Assembly: GCA_031262265.1 (NCBI GenBank)
Contig: JAISIB010000014.1
Coordinates: 1 to 23,555, forward strand
From: Prevotellaceae bacterium
GTDB taxonomy: Bacteria; Bacteroidota; Bacteroidia; Bacteroidales; Bacteroidaceae
Direction of reading: 5' to 3'
Length of the DNA stretch: 23,555 bases
Both the position numbers and the translations under genes were made by a program. The notes beneath the pieces are model-generated. The model made no database searches and had not been told where the DNA came from. It worked only from the letters and a program-made list of their open reading frames with translations. Below are positions 16,217 through 23,555 of this stretch, in pieces; the first letter of the stretch is position 1, and each line of letters starts with the position of its first letter.

Positions 16217-19200
16217 TTAGAGTCTAATATTCAAGCCGAGAGAGAAGACGCGCGCCGTTACGAACGTCATGTCTGAGCCGCCCGAGAAATTATACTGCGG
16301 GTTCATCCCTTTGCGTGCCGTCAATGTGAAAGCATTTTCGACCGTGCCGAAAACATTCAGGCCGTTCACTCCCATACGGTCGGTCATCGTGGTCGGGAAA
16401 GCATAGTCGAGCTTGATATTCTTTAATACGAAGTACGAAGCATCGGTTAACCAGCGTGAACTTGCCGCTGTATTGTAACTTCCTTGGGATGATAAGTCCA
16501 TACGAGGAATGCCGGTGGCGTCAATACGGTTCGCCGCATTGCTTTCTGAGATGTTCGTATCGGCATTCCATGCGCCCAATATATCCTTGTGGGCTGCCGA
16601 GGGAGAAGCAACCGACATCGTCATCAGATTGCGGTACACGCTGTCATAGAGCTTGCCTCCCAACGAAAAAGTGCCGAGTACGGCCAGCGTAAGATTACCG
16701 TATTTGACCGAAGTCGAGATACTTCCGTACGTCCAAGGCAATGCGCTGCCGCACCACTCTTTACTTCCGTACGCAGTGTCGTACGTATAGAAATGTTCAT
16801 CGTCGCCGATAGTAAACACTTTGCCGGAAGCCAGATTTTTCTTCAAGTCGGTGTGCTCGGGACTCACATAATATAAAGCACGACCGTTCGTCCGGTCAAC
16901 ACCTTCGTACACGTACGTGTAGAATTCGTAGATACTGTGCCCTTCGGAGAACATACGCAATCCATTCAAGATGTCGTTGCCATCCGGCAAGGAGACAATG
17001 CGATTACGCAAGAACGTTGCATTCAGACCGACGTTCCATTGCCACTTATCAGTGCGTACGATGTCCACATCAAGTGCCAATTCCAGCCCCAGATTAGATA
17101 CTGATCCGATATTACGCTGAATAATGGACATACCCGTTGAGAGATCGGTAGCCCCGGCCGAGAGTGGGTTGTTGACGTTAAACAGTAAATCGCGCGAACG
17201 CTTGTCAAACAGGTCGACGGAAACGTTTAGGCGGTCGAACAAACGCGCTTCGACGGCAAAGTCGAGCGTAGCGGAGGTTTCCCACTTCAAGTCTTTCGCC
17301 ATGTTCTGCGCTTTGTAGTAAGCACCCAGTCCGGCATTGATAGTAGAGGCATAGAGAGCCTTATAAGCGTAGTAGTCTACGCCGGCATCGTTGCCCACTT
17401 CGCCGTAAGAGAGGCGCGCCTTCAAACGATTCACCCAACGATAGGGTTTCATAAAGGCCTCGTCGGAAATTGTCCAGCTGCTACCCAGCGACCAGAAGTT
17501 GCCCCACGGATGATAGAAGCGCGAAGAACCGTCACGACGGAACGAAGCATCCAAGAAATAGCGGTTCTTATAGTCGTAACGTACGCGCCCCAGATAACTT
17601 TCGGTCGTGTACACGTCAGTGTAGCCGTTAGCTCCCGTTAACTGTGCGAAGTTAGACAAGTTGTAGTTGTCGCCCGATATTTTCTGATTGGTTTTATAAA
17701 TAGTATTGCTGGTGTACTTGTACTTGAACGCTTCGTGCGCAGCCAATACGTCAATGTGGTGCCGACCGAAGTCGTGCTGCCACGTTAGTTCTTGCGACAC
17801 GGTATAGGTATCCTTCTTCCGGTCATAAGCGTTTAGTCGTCCGTTATTTCCGGCTCCGTCGCCGATAACCGGATTGTTGTATGCCGTACGATGTTCGCCG
17901 ATCGTATTCAGTACGCCCTTTAATGTAACGGCGAAACCTTTCGGTAAATCAATGGTGGCGTAGAGTTGTCCGCTCATCGTACTGCGATCGAATAACGTCT
18001 TATCGTGCAGCAACTCGTAGATGATGTGGCGATTCTTCAAGTAATTGGCGTATAAAGCATACTCAGGGTCTCCGTGGGCGTCGTGAATGATGTCGCCCTG
18101 CGCATCGTGTGCATAATACGGATAAACGGGTGCCATCATGCGCACCGTATAGAACGGGTTGATAGAATATGAGCCTTCGGCGGAATCGGCAAAGGACGAA
18201 CGCTGCGTAGATACTGTCAGGTTCATACCGGTCTTCAACCACGTGCGCGGACGTAGGTTGGCTTTCAGTCGACCGGAGAGACGGTTGAAATCAGACGTTA
18301 TCACGTAGCCCTTTTCGTTCAGGTAAGAAGCGGAAGCGAATATGTCGTATTGCTCGCCCGCAGTGTCTGCACTAAATCCGTATTCCTGGCGATAACCCAT
18401 TCGTTCCACCTGATCTTGCCAATTGAAGTCCGTGTAACCGGGTAGTACGGAAGCCGTCAGTTTGCCATTGTCGTCAAACAAAGCTTCGTTGCCTTTGTCG
18501 TAGATGTTATACTTCACGACGTTAGCGATGAGCGTCTTGCGAGCCATGTCCATTGCCGCTACCTTATCCAGTTTCTTATCGGTGAGATAGTATTGCTGAT
18601 AACCTTTTAGATACGTCTGCATCCAATTGGTTTGGTTGATGCGGTCATACTCGGGAATGCCGCGCCCATAGATACCTTGCATCACGTTAACCCGCAATCC
18701 GATACGATCACTTTTACCTTTCTTCGTGGTGATAAGTACTACGCCGTTGGCCGCTTTGTTTCCGTAGAGCGCAGCTGACGAAGCGTCTTTCAATACGGAG
18801 ATAGACTCGATGTCCGAATTGCTGATGTCCGTCAGATTGCCTTCGAAGATGGCGCCGTCTACTACGATTAACGGATTGTTTGTTCCGTTGATGGAACCAA
18901 ATCCGCGAATGCGAATGGTCGGTTTGGCACCCGGCTCACCGTAGGTGTTGTTGATCTGTACACCCGGCGCCGAGCCTTCCAATGCGCCGGCTGCGTTCGT
19001 GACGGGACGCATCTCAATCTCGGCCGCATTGACGGATGCGATGGCACCGGTCAGTGCGTTGCGGCTGGCTGTTCCGTAAGCCACGACCACTACTTCATCA
19101 AGCAGTGCGGCATCGTTTTTCAGTACGATACGCAGTTCGGGCTGTATAGCCACTATCTGCGTCGCCATTCCGATAAAGGAGATTTGTAATTCTTTGGCTG

Positions 19201-19408
19201 AGGACGGGATGTCTTCTAACGTGAATTTCCCGTCGAAATCCGTGGCGGTACCCATATTTGTGCCAACGATTAAGACCGTAGCGCCGATAACTGGCAACCC
19301 GTCTTCTTCTGCAATTACGATACCTTTAACGATAGGAGGTGTTTGTGCGGCGGCAGTCGCAACGCATAACGCGAGTAGGGCTGCCAGCCATTGCTTTCTT
19401 AGATTCAT
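16217..19408 (-). CDS. SusC/RagA-family TonB-linked outer membrane transporter
   Basis: The protein imports oligosaccharides or peptides through the outer membrane using TonB energy, capped by the SusD partner. The start is set at the ATG 19408-19406, giving 1063 residues with a clear signal peptide (MNLRKQWLAALLALCVATAAA-Q). The frame stays open 120 codons further upstream, but that part is AT-rich non-coding-like sequence without a signal peptide. After the signal come a carboxypeptidase-regulatory-like beta domain (about 27-105), the SusC signature and TonB-box region DEVVVVAYGTASRNALTGAIASV, the plug (about 120-230, with the NPLIVVDGAIFEG element) and a 22-strand barrel ending LGLNIRL. 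No sigma/anti-sigma pair or hybrid two-component gene is adjacent, so control is not evident. Confidence 0.94.
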   Translation of the reverse strand: MNLRKQWLAALLALCVATAAAQTPPIVKGIVIAEEDGLPVIGATVLIVGTNMGTATDFDGKFTLEDIPSSAKELQISFIGMATQIVAIQPELRIVLKNDAALLDEVVVVAYGTASRNALTGAIASVNAAEIEMRPVTNAAGALEGSAPGVQINNTYGEPGAKPTIRIRGFGSINGTNNPLIVVDGAIFEGNLTDISNSDIESISVLKDASSAALYGNKAANGVVLITTKKGKSDRIGLRVNVMQGIYGRGIPEYDRINQTNWMQTYLKGYQQYYLTDKKLDKVAAMDMARKTLIANVVKYNIYDKGNEALFDDNGKLTASVLPGYTDFNWQDQVERMGYRQEYGFSADTAGEQYDIFASASYLNEKGYVITSDFNRLSGRLKANLRPRTWLKTGMNLTVSTQRSSFADSAEGSYSINPFYTVRMMAPVYPYYAHDAQGDIIHDAHGDPEYALYANYLKNRHIIYELLHDKTLFDRSTMSGQLYATIDLPKGFAVTLKGVLNTIGEHRTAYNNPVIGDGAGNNGRLNAYDRKKDTYTVSQELTWQHDFGRHHIDVLAAHEAFKYKYTSNTIYKTNQKISGDNYNLSNFAQLTGANGYTDVYTTESYLGRVRYDYKNRYFLDASFRRDGSSRFYHPWGNFWSLGSSWTISDEAFMKPYRWVNRLKARLSYGEVGNDAGVDYYAYKALYASTINAGLGAYYKAQNMAKDLKWETSATLDFAVEARLFDRLNVSVDLFDKRSRDLLFNVNNPLSAGATDLSTGMSIIQRNIGSVSNLGLELALDVDIVRTDKWQWNVGLNATFLRNRIVSLPDGNDILNGLRMFSEGHSIYEFYTYVYEGVDRTNGRALYYVSPEHTDLKKNLASGKVFTIGDDEHFYTYDTAYGSKEWCGSALPWTYGSISTSVKYGNLTLAVLGTFSLGGKLYDSVYRNLMTMSVASPSAAHKDILGAWNADTNISESNAANRIDATGIPRMDLSSQGSYNTAASSRWLTDASYFVLKNIKLDYAFPTTMTDRMGVNGLNVFGTVENAFTLTARKGMNPQYNFSGGSDMTFVTARVFSLGLNIRL

Positions 19409-19469
19409 AAGCAGTGAATTTTGAAATGTATTGATAAAACTGTTGTTTGTGTCGCTTCTAAATCGGCGG

Positions 19470-19477
19470 CAAAGATA
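19470..19477 (-). promoter_or_regulatory. -7 element TATCTTTG upstream of susC
   Basis: On the minus strand the sequence reads TATCTTTG, a match to TAnnTTTG, 62 bases before the susC start. No good TTTG is found 19-21 bases upstream, so the promoter may be weak or activator-dependent. A small inverted repeat CTATC-AATTC-GATAG (19485-19499) sits right where the spacer lies and could be an operator. Confidence 0.5.
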
Positions 19478-19638
19478 GCGATTTCTATCAATTCGATAGG
19501 AAAAGTAGGAGAAAAGGTTGATATTTTCAAGGACATTTGGCTGATTTATTAACAATTGAGTATAAAATGGGATCAAAAACGGCATTACTTTGTATATGCG
19601 CGTAAGTCCGTAGAATAAGATACCGTGAAAATAGAATA

Positions 19639-19670
19639 TCCTATGAGGGGAATAAAATATCCTCGTAGGA
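19639..19670. promoter_or_regulatory. Inverted repeat in the divergent susC / GH92N-like intergenic region
   Basis: TCCTATGAGG (19639-19648) pairs with CCTCGTAGGA (19661-19670) with one G-T pair around a 12-base loop; the octamer AATATCCT also occurs twice in direct orientation (19635-19642, 19656-19663). A separate 10-bp palindrome AGAATATTCT is at 19703-19712. The 329-base gap 19409-19737 has no gene I can support. These symmetric sites between divergent genes are candidate operators. Confidence 0.45.
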
Positions 19671-19711
19671 AAATTTACGTTTAAGGCGGCTTCTCGGAGC
19701 GAAGAATATTC

Positions 19712-19719
19712 TATCTTTG
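19712..19719 (+). promoter_or_regulatory. Possible -7 element TATCTTTG before the GH92N-like lipoprotein gene
   Basis: TATCTTTG matches TAnnTTTG and lies 18 bases before the ATG at 19738, which would leave a very short leader of about 12 bases. A matching TTTG upstream is not visible. The same eight bases form the minus-strand susC -7 element at 19470-19477. Confidence 0.4.
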
Positions 19720-19737
19720 CCCGATAAAACGATAGAG

Positions 19738-20547
19738 ATGAACAGATACGCCTGTCTTTGGATCGCAATCTTCACGCTTCTATGTATCTCCTGCGGCGGT
19801 AAGAAACCCTCGGTCGAGAAAACTCCGATGAAGTCCGATATACGTTTGGATGAGTCGGATAACGAGTATTCATCCATGGCGGCGACATATCCCGACGGGA
19901 ATGTGGAAATGGGTCCTGTGAATAATACGGCGGGCGTGTATTGTCGCGCGGATTCGGTGATTGCCGGATTCCTATTCAGATATGTCGGCAACAAACTGCT
20001 TTCTCTCTTTCCTACGACGACCGATAGTTTGCAGCATAGCTTCGCACATCGATTCGAAGTGGTACGTCCCGGCTACTATTCCGTATGGATGTCTGGCGGC
20101 GACATCGCCACCGAGTGGACGGCGACGCCGAATACGGCGTTCGGGCGTGTTTATTTTCCGCGTACCGCTACTTCTCGGTTATATATGGAGCAACTACCGG
20201 TGACGGGTTGCCGTCATGGCGTCACCATTCAAGCCGAGAGTGATACCGTCTTGACGGGATATTGTACCGTCGATACTGATACGACTTATTTTGCGGTTTT
20301 CTTATCCGATAGAGCGGATACCATGCTGCAAAGAGAAAGCGGCATCGTGTTGGGCTTCGATACTACGCGCCCACATCTTAGTAAAGATGGTATCGGTATT
20401 AAGATCGGATGCTCTTCGGTCGGCATGCGCGAAGCACAACACGCCATCTATGAAGAAACCGCTACGGCCGGTTGGCATTTTAAACGGGCGGCCGATGAGG
20501 CGGCTCGTGCTTGGACGGCCTATCACTCATTAAACGCATCGGAATAA
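19738..20547 (+). CDS. Lipoprotein resembling a stand-alone GH92 N-terminal domain (no catalytic domain)
   Basis: From ATG 19738 the protein has 269 residues with a lipoprotein signal peptide (lipobox LCISC, Cys19). An upstream ATG at 19717 would add seven residues before a normal signal peptide and overlaps the -7 element, so it is less likely. The body resembles the N-terminal beta-sandwich of GH92 alpha-mannosidases (Glyco_hydro_92N): YPDGNVEMGPV (51-61), RPGYYSVWMSGGDIATEWTAT (110-130; family pattern PGYY...L...I..ELTAT), RVYFP (137-141) and the domain end IKIGCSSVGMREAQHA (221-236) with AADEAARAWTAYHS. The helical catalytic domain of about 450 residues is absent and the next gene begins 16 bases later. 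It may be a glycan-binding lipoprotein or a decayed enzyme. Recognition is by eye. Confidence 0.65.
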   Translation: MNRYACLWIAIFTLLCISCGGKKPSVEKTPMKSDIRLDESDNEYSSMAATYPDGNVEMGPVNNTAGVYCRADSVIAGFLFRYVGNKLLSLFPTTTDSLQHSFAHRFEVVRPGYYSVWMSGGDIATEWTATPNTAFGRVYFPRTATSRLYMEQLPVTGCRHGVTIQAESDTVLTGYCTVDTDTTYFAVFLSDRADTMLQRESGIVLGFDTTRPHLSKDGIGIKIGCSSVGMREAQHAIYEETATAGWHFKRAADEAARAWTAYHSLNASE

Positions 20548-20563
20548 TTTTCACTATTTAGTT

Positions 20564-20863
20564 ATGTACCTCATACAAGCCAATCCCAAAGGAAGCCGCA
20601 CCATCGCGGTCAGCAACGAGCATTTGCAGACTATTCGCAAGTATGCGTTGTTTAGGAATCTGATAGACAGTACAGGTATTGTCAATGAAGACATCTTGGA
20701 AAAGTTGCGCCTGAACGTGCGCGCGTTGATTGCCGCCCAAGAAGAAGACAGCAAGGCCTTACTTGATCTGTGCATCGACGTGATCTATCATGCGTACATG
20801 AAAGCCTACGGGCTTAGTCAGTTGATTAAACTGTATAACCAATGTCAGGAGAGCGCAGACTGA
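20564..20863 (+). CDS. Uncharacterised 99-residue protein, coupled to ygiQ
   Basis: I do not recognise a family. The protein has no signal peptide, membrane segment or cysteine pair; it has one Cys near 80 and another near 94. The N-terminal part (MYLIQANPKGSRTIAVSNEHLQTI) looks beta-hairpin-like and the remainder is predicted helical and acidic around 50-65 (IAAQEEDSKALLDLC). It starts 16 bases after the GH92N-like gene and overlaps the start of the YgiQ gene by 22 bases in another frame, which supports real translation and coupling with ygiQ. A cytoplasmic role is likely. Confidence 0.6.
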   Translation: MYLIQANPKGSRTIAVSNEHLQTIRKYALFRNLIDSTGIVNEDILEKLRLNVRALIAAQEEDSKALLDLCIDVIYHAYMKAYGLSQLIKLYNQCQESAD

Positions 20864-22653
20864 CAGATTGGTTACCCACTACTCAGAAAGAGATAGAATT
20901 GCGCGGCTGGACAGTACCGGATGTAATCCTGTTCAGTGGAGATGCGTACGTCGACCATCCTTCTTTCGGGGCGGCGGTGATCGGACGCGTGCTTGAAAGA
21001 GAAGGATTGCACGTAGCTATCGTGCCACAACCTAATTGGCGCGACGATTTGCGGGACTTCCGTAAACTTGGACGGCCTCGTTTGTTCTTTGGAATATCGG
21101 CGGGTTGCATGGACAGCATGGTGAACCGGTACACAGCCAATAAACGCTTGCGTAGCGAAGACGCCTATACGCCCGACGGGCGAAACGATATGCGGCCGGA
21201 GTATCCGAGCATCGTTTACAGCACGATATTAAAGAAACTATATCCGGATGTGCCCGTAGTGCTGGGTGGTATCGAAGCATCTATGCGTCGTCTGACGCAT
21301 TATGACTATTGGCAAGATCGTTTACGCCCAAGTATTCTTTGTGAGAGCGGCGCGGATTTACTTATCTACGGTATGGGCGAAAAGCCGGTAGTAGAAACGG
21401 CACGCTATCTACAAGCAAACGGTACGTTACCGACCGACTTGCCGCAAACAGTCTATCTCTCCTCGCAAAAGATACGGACGGAAGCTTCGGATATAGTTTT
21501 GCATAGCCATGAAGCCTGCTTGAAAGATAAACGAAAACAAGCTGAAAACTTTCGCCGCATTGAAGAAGAAAGCAACAAATACGCCGCCGCCCGTCTGTTG
21601 CAGGATGTGGATGCACACACCGTCGTTGTTAATCCGCCTTATCCGCCGATGAGCGAACGCGAGCTGGATGCTGCGTTCGATTTGCCCTACACGCGTTTGC
21701 CGCATCCCAAGTATAAAGGGAAGCGCATACCGGCATATGATATGATCAAACATTCCGTCACGTTGCATCGCGGTTGCTTCGGTGGCTGTGCCTTTTGTAC
21801 GATTTCGGCACATCAGGGGAAATTTATCGTAAGTCGTAGCAAAGAAAGTATTTTGCACGAGGTTGATGAGATTACGAAGTTGCCGGATTTCAAGGGATAC
21901 CTGAGCGATTTAGGCGGCCCGTCGGCTAATATGTATAGGATGGGCGGTCGTGACGAGAACAAATGTCATCGTTGTAAGCGTCCCTCGTGTATTTATCCGC
22001 AGATTTGTCCCAATTTGAATATCGACCATCGTCCGTTGCTGGAAATATATAGAACTGTGGACGCCTTACCGTCCGTAAAGAAAAGTTTTATCGGTAGTGG
22101 CGTGCGCTATGATTTATTGCTTCACAAAGACAAAGATGCGGCCGTTTGTCGGGCGGCTGCTGAATACACGCGCGAACTAATAACGAAGCACGTCAGCGGT
22201 CGGTTGAAGGTGGCACCCGAGCATACTTCCGACGAAGTCTTACATTGGATGCGCAAACCGCCGTTTCGTTTGTTCGAGGAGTTTAAGCGACAGTTCGACC
22301 GTTTGAACAAAACAGAAGATCTGCGGCAACAATTGATACCGTACTTCATCAGTAGTCATCCGGGCTGCCGCGAAACGGATATGGCAGAGTTGGCTGTTAT
22401 TACGAAGCAGTTGGATTTTCATTTGGAGCAAGTACAAGACTTTACGCCGACGCCCATGACAGCAGCCACCGAGATGTGGTATACAGGCTTAGATCCTTAT
22501 ACGTTACAGCCGGTATATAGTGCGCATACGCAAGAAGAAAAGAAAGCGCAGCGACAATTCTTTTTCTGGTATAAACCCGAAGAGAAAAAAAGAATTGTCG
22601 CTGCGCTTCGCCGCTTAGGCCGGCCGGATTTACTGCGCCGTCTGTACGGTTAG
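20842..22653 (+). CDS. YgiQ-family radical SAM protein
   Basis: The 603-residue protein begins with the YgiQ N-terminal domain (LTDWLPTTQKEIELRGW, then DVILFSGDAYVDHPSFG and GISAGCMDSMVN), which resembles a cobalamin-binding fold. The radical SAM core follows, with the CxxxCxxC cluster at Cys312, Cys316, Cys319 in HRGCFGGCAFC. A further cysteine group (Cys375, Cys378, Cys383, Cys389) may hold a second cluster or zinc. The C-terminal DUF3362-type tail ends at 603. Length and motifs are complete. The reaction of YgiQ proteins is not established. The ATG at 20842 lies within the preceding small gene; the stop overlaps the stop of the convergent gene by a few bases. The last 37 codons or so carry a perfect 22-bp inverted repeat, described separately. 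Confidence 0.93.
   Translation: MSGERRLTDWLPTTQKEIELRGWTVPDVILFSGDAYVDHPSFGAAVIGRVLEREGLHVAIVPQPNWRDDLRDFRKLGRPRLFFGISAGCMDSMVNRYTANKRLRSEDAYTPDGRNDMRPEYPSIVYSTILKKLYPDVPVVLGGIEASMRRLTHYDYWQDRLRPSILCESGADLLIYGMGEKPVVETARYLQANGTLPTDLPQTVYLSSQKIRTEASDIVLHSHEACLKDKRKQAENFRRIEEESNKYAAARLLQDVDAHTVVVNPPYPPMSERELDAAFDLPYTRLPHPKYKGKRIPAYDMIKHSVTLHRGCFGGCAFCTISAHQGKFIVSRSKESILHEVDEITKLPDFKGYLSDLGGPSANMYRMGGRDENKCHRCKRPSCIYPQICPNLNIDHRPLLEIYRTVDALPSVKKSFIGSGVRYDLLLHKDKDAAVCRAAAEYTRELITKHVSGRLKVAPEHTSDEVLHWMRKPPFRLFEEFKRQFDRLNKTEDLRQQLIPYFISSHPGCRETDMAELAVITKQLDFHLEQVQDFTPTPMTAATEMWYTGLDPYTLQPVYSAHTQEEKKAQRQFFFWYKPEEKKRIVAALRRLGRPDLLRRLYG
22544..22608 (-). terminator. Perfect 22-bp hairpin within ygiQ codons, probable terminator of the convergent gene
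   Basis: Bases 22544-22565 are the exact reverse complement of 22587-22608, with a 21-base loop. On the minus strand the hairpin begins 42 bases after the stop of the DUF6263-like gene and is followed by the pyrimidine-rich TTTCTTTTCTTCTT, as expected for an intrinsic terminator in that direction. On the plus strand it is part of ygiQ codons for about residues 568-589 and no T tract follows. The stem is longer than usual for a terminator. Confidence 0.6.
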
Positions 22654-23528
22654 AGCTTCACATAAGTGATTTTATTTTTCGCCGTATTGCTCATTTCAAC
22701 GTCCATGCCTTCCGCAGATACCGTGCCTTTGGTCACAAGCGTATAGTCTATCTGCACGGGAACTCCCGTCTTGGTATCCAGCGTCGTTGTCCCGTTCATC
22801 GTAATCGAAAGTTGTGTGTTCGAACTCATCGTGCCTTTCCATTCAATGACGGATTGTTTTGCATCGGTAGATTTCAAAGTATAAGTAATGTCTATGGTAT
22901 AATCCACTCCTCCTGAGGCATTCCCATTTAGTTTGTTCGTCCACGTATCACCCGCTTTTACGCTTTTTGCCGGATAGATTTTGCTGTTCTGTTCCAACTG
23001 CGCTTTCATGGCTTCGTCAGAGAAATTGCCTGCTAACTGAGGCACTAACATTTCTCCCATTTGGTCGCCGGCTACGGCCTTCGTCATTTCTTCTACGATG
23101 GCTTGCATGCCGTCTACGGAAGTAACGCTCCCGTCAGTACCTAACTTGGCGGTAAATTTCTTTCCGGGCATCGCGCCTAAAATACTTTTGATGATTCCGT
23201 CATATTCTCCGTAACTTTTGTTCGGATTCTCCGAGTCGTATCCCAAAGAGAACATGGGAGATTCTATTTCCAACTTCATTGATTTAAACGTAATCTCTTC
23301 TGAAATGGCCGTTGCGGTTTTGTCGGCGATTTTCATCTCCATTGACATACGCATTGATTGTTTCATGTCGAAATCTTGTCCCATAATGTTTTGTTTGACT
23401 TCGCTGTTTGATTCGGAAGTGTACAAGTAGGTCGCACCTTTGTCGGGGTTGAAAGTAAGTTTAACTTGTGCGGATACGCTGAGGCTCAGGCAAAGCAATG
23501 CGCCGGCAGCCAAGAAAGTTTTTCTCAT
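22650..23528 (-). CDS. Secreted DUF6263-like protein
   Basis: The 292-residue protein has a signal peptide ending SVSA-Q (residues 18-21) without a lipobox, so it should be periplasmic or exported. The mature part is beta-rich, with repeats of alternating polar and hydrophobic residues, and contains few aromatic residues and no cysteines in the mature region. It resembles the Bacteroidota family DUF6263, from memory. Near the middle is KIYPAKSVKAGDTWTNKLNG, a pattern seen in such proteins before a beta-barrel-like lipocalin-type C-terminal half; that structural idea is inference. The function is unknown. It is convergent with ygiQ with overlapping stop codons, and its upstream promoter lies beyond the window. 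Confidence 0.65.
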   Translation of the reverse strand: MRKTFLAAGALLCLSLSVSAQVKLTFNPDKGATYLYTSESNSEVKQNIMGQDFDMKQSMRMSMEMKIADKTATAISEEITFKSMKLEIESPMFSLGYDSENPNKSYGEYDGIIKSILGAMPGKKFTAKLGTDGSVTSVDGMQAIVEEMTKAVAGDQMGEMLVPQLAGNFSDEAMKAQLEQNSKIYPAKSVKAGDTWTNKLNGNASGGVDYTIDITYTLKSTDAKQSVIEWKGTMSSNTQLSITMNGTTTLDTKTGVPVQIDYTLVTKGTVSAEGMDVEMSNTAKNKITYVKL

Positions 23529-23555
23529 TTGGTAATGGTTTTAAAAAGTTACTGA

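Noticed and set aside
19553..19592. Additional promoter TTACTTTG for the GH92N-like gene
   Set aside because: The -7 match is incomplete and the nearest TTG lies about 26 bases upstream, too far for the consensus spacing.
19409..19768. N-terminal extension of the susC frame by 120 codons
   Set aside because: It would place the signal peptide in the interior, has AT-rich non-coding character and covers the predicted promoter.

Overview
The window is a piece of a Bacteroidota chromosome, almost certainly order Bacteroidales. The evidence is a SusC/SusD pair, promoters of the Bacteroidota TTTG / TAnnTTTG type, few Shine-Dalgarno sites, lipoproteins, and an RND efflux operon with the same gene order as the Porphyromonas gingivalis PG0538-PG0541 locus. 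Near-balanced base composition and gene content would suit a Tannerella- or Porphyromonas-like genus; this is inference. I see no tRNA, rRNA, CRISPR array or transposase.

Layout. (1) 1-2751, + strand: the 3' part of a membrane protein resembling DUF6057, followed by a lipoprotein with a CxxCH haem motif and a WD40/TolB-like (PD40) propeller. (2) 2752-3018: an intergenic stretch with overlapping small hairpins, an 80-bp imperfect palindrome and a promoter. (3) 3019-9736, + strand: a tight efflux operon of TetR regulator, TolC-type channel, lipoprotein adaptor, AcrB-type pump and a small PG0541-family protein, with two ATGA stop/start overlaps, closed by a textbook terminator at 9762-9797. (4) 9864-14322, + strand: a consensus promoter, then flavodiiron protein, nagB, a U32-family protein and dprA. 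(5) 14323-14590: repeats and the terminator of the next operon. (6) 14591-19408, - strand: susC-susD. (7) 19738-22653, + strand: a lipoprotein resembling only the N-terminal domain of GH92 alpha-mannosidases, a 99-residue unknown and a YgiQ-type radical SAM protein. (8) 22650-23528, - strand: a secreted DUF6263-like protein convergent with ygiQ.

How the genes work together. Region 3 encodes a complete tripartite drug or xenobiotic exporter with its repressor as first gene and a small possible modulator as last gene. Region 4 groups oxygen or NO detoxification, amino-sugar catabolism, probable tRNA modification and DNA uptake; the link is probably just co-transcription. Regions 6 and 7 form a divergent cluster that looks like a reduced glycan-uptake locus: transporter and binding lipoprotein are intact, but the only glycosidase-like gene lacks its catalytic domain.

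The most striking non-genic signal is a perfect 22-bp inverted repeat (22544-22565 / 22587-22608) inside the last codons of ygiQ. Read on the minus strand it lies just past the stop of the convergent gene and is followed by a U-rich tract, so it looks like an intrinsic terminator encoded within the opposing reading frame. The stand-alone GH92 N-terminal domain and the 80-bp palindrome are the next most interesting items. I found no convincing new multi-gene system.
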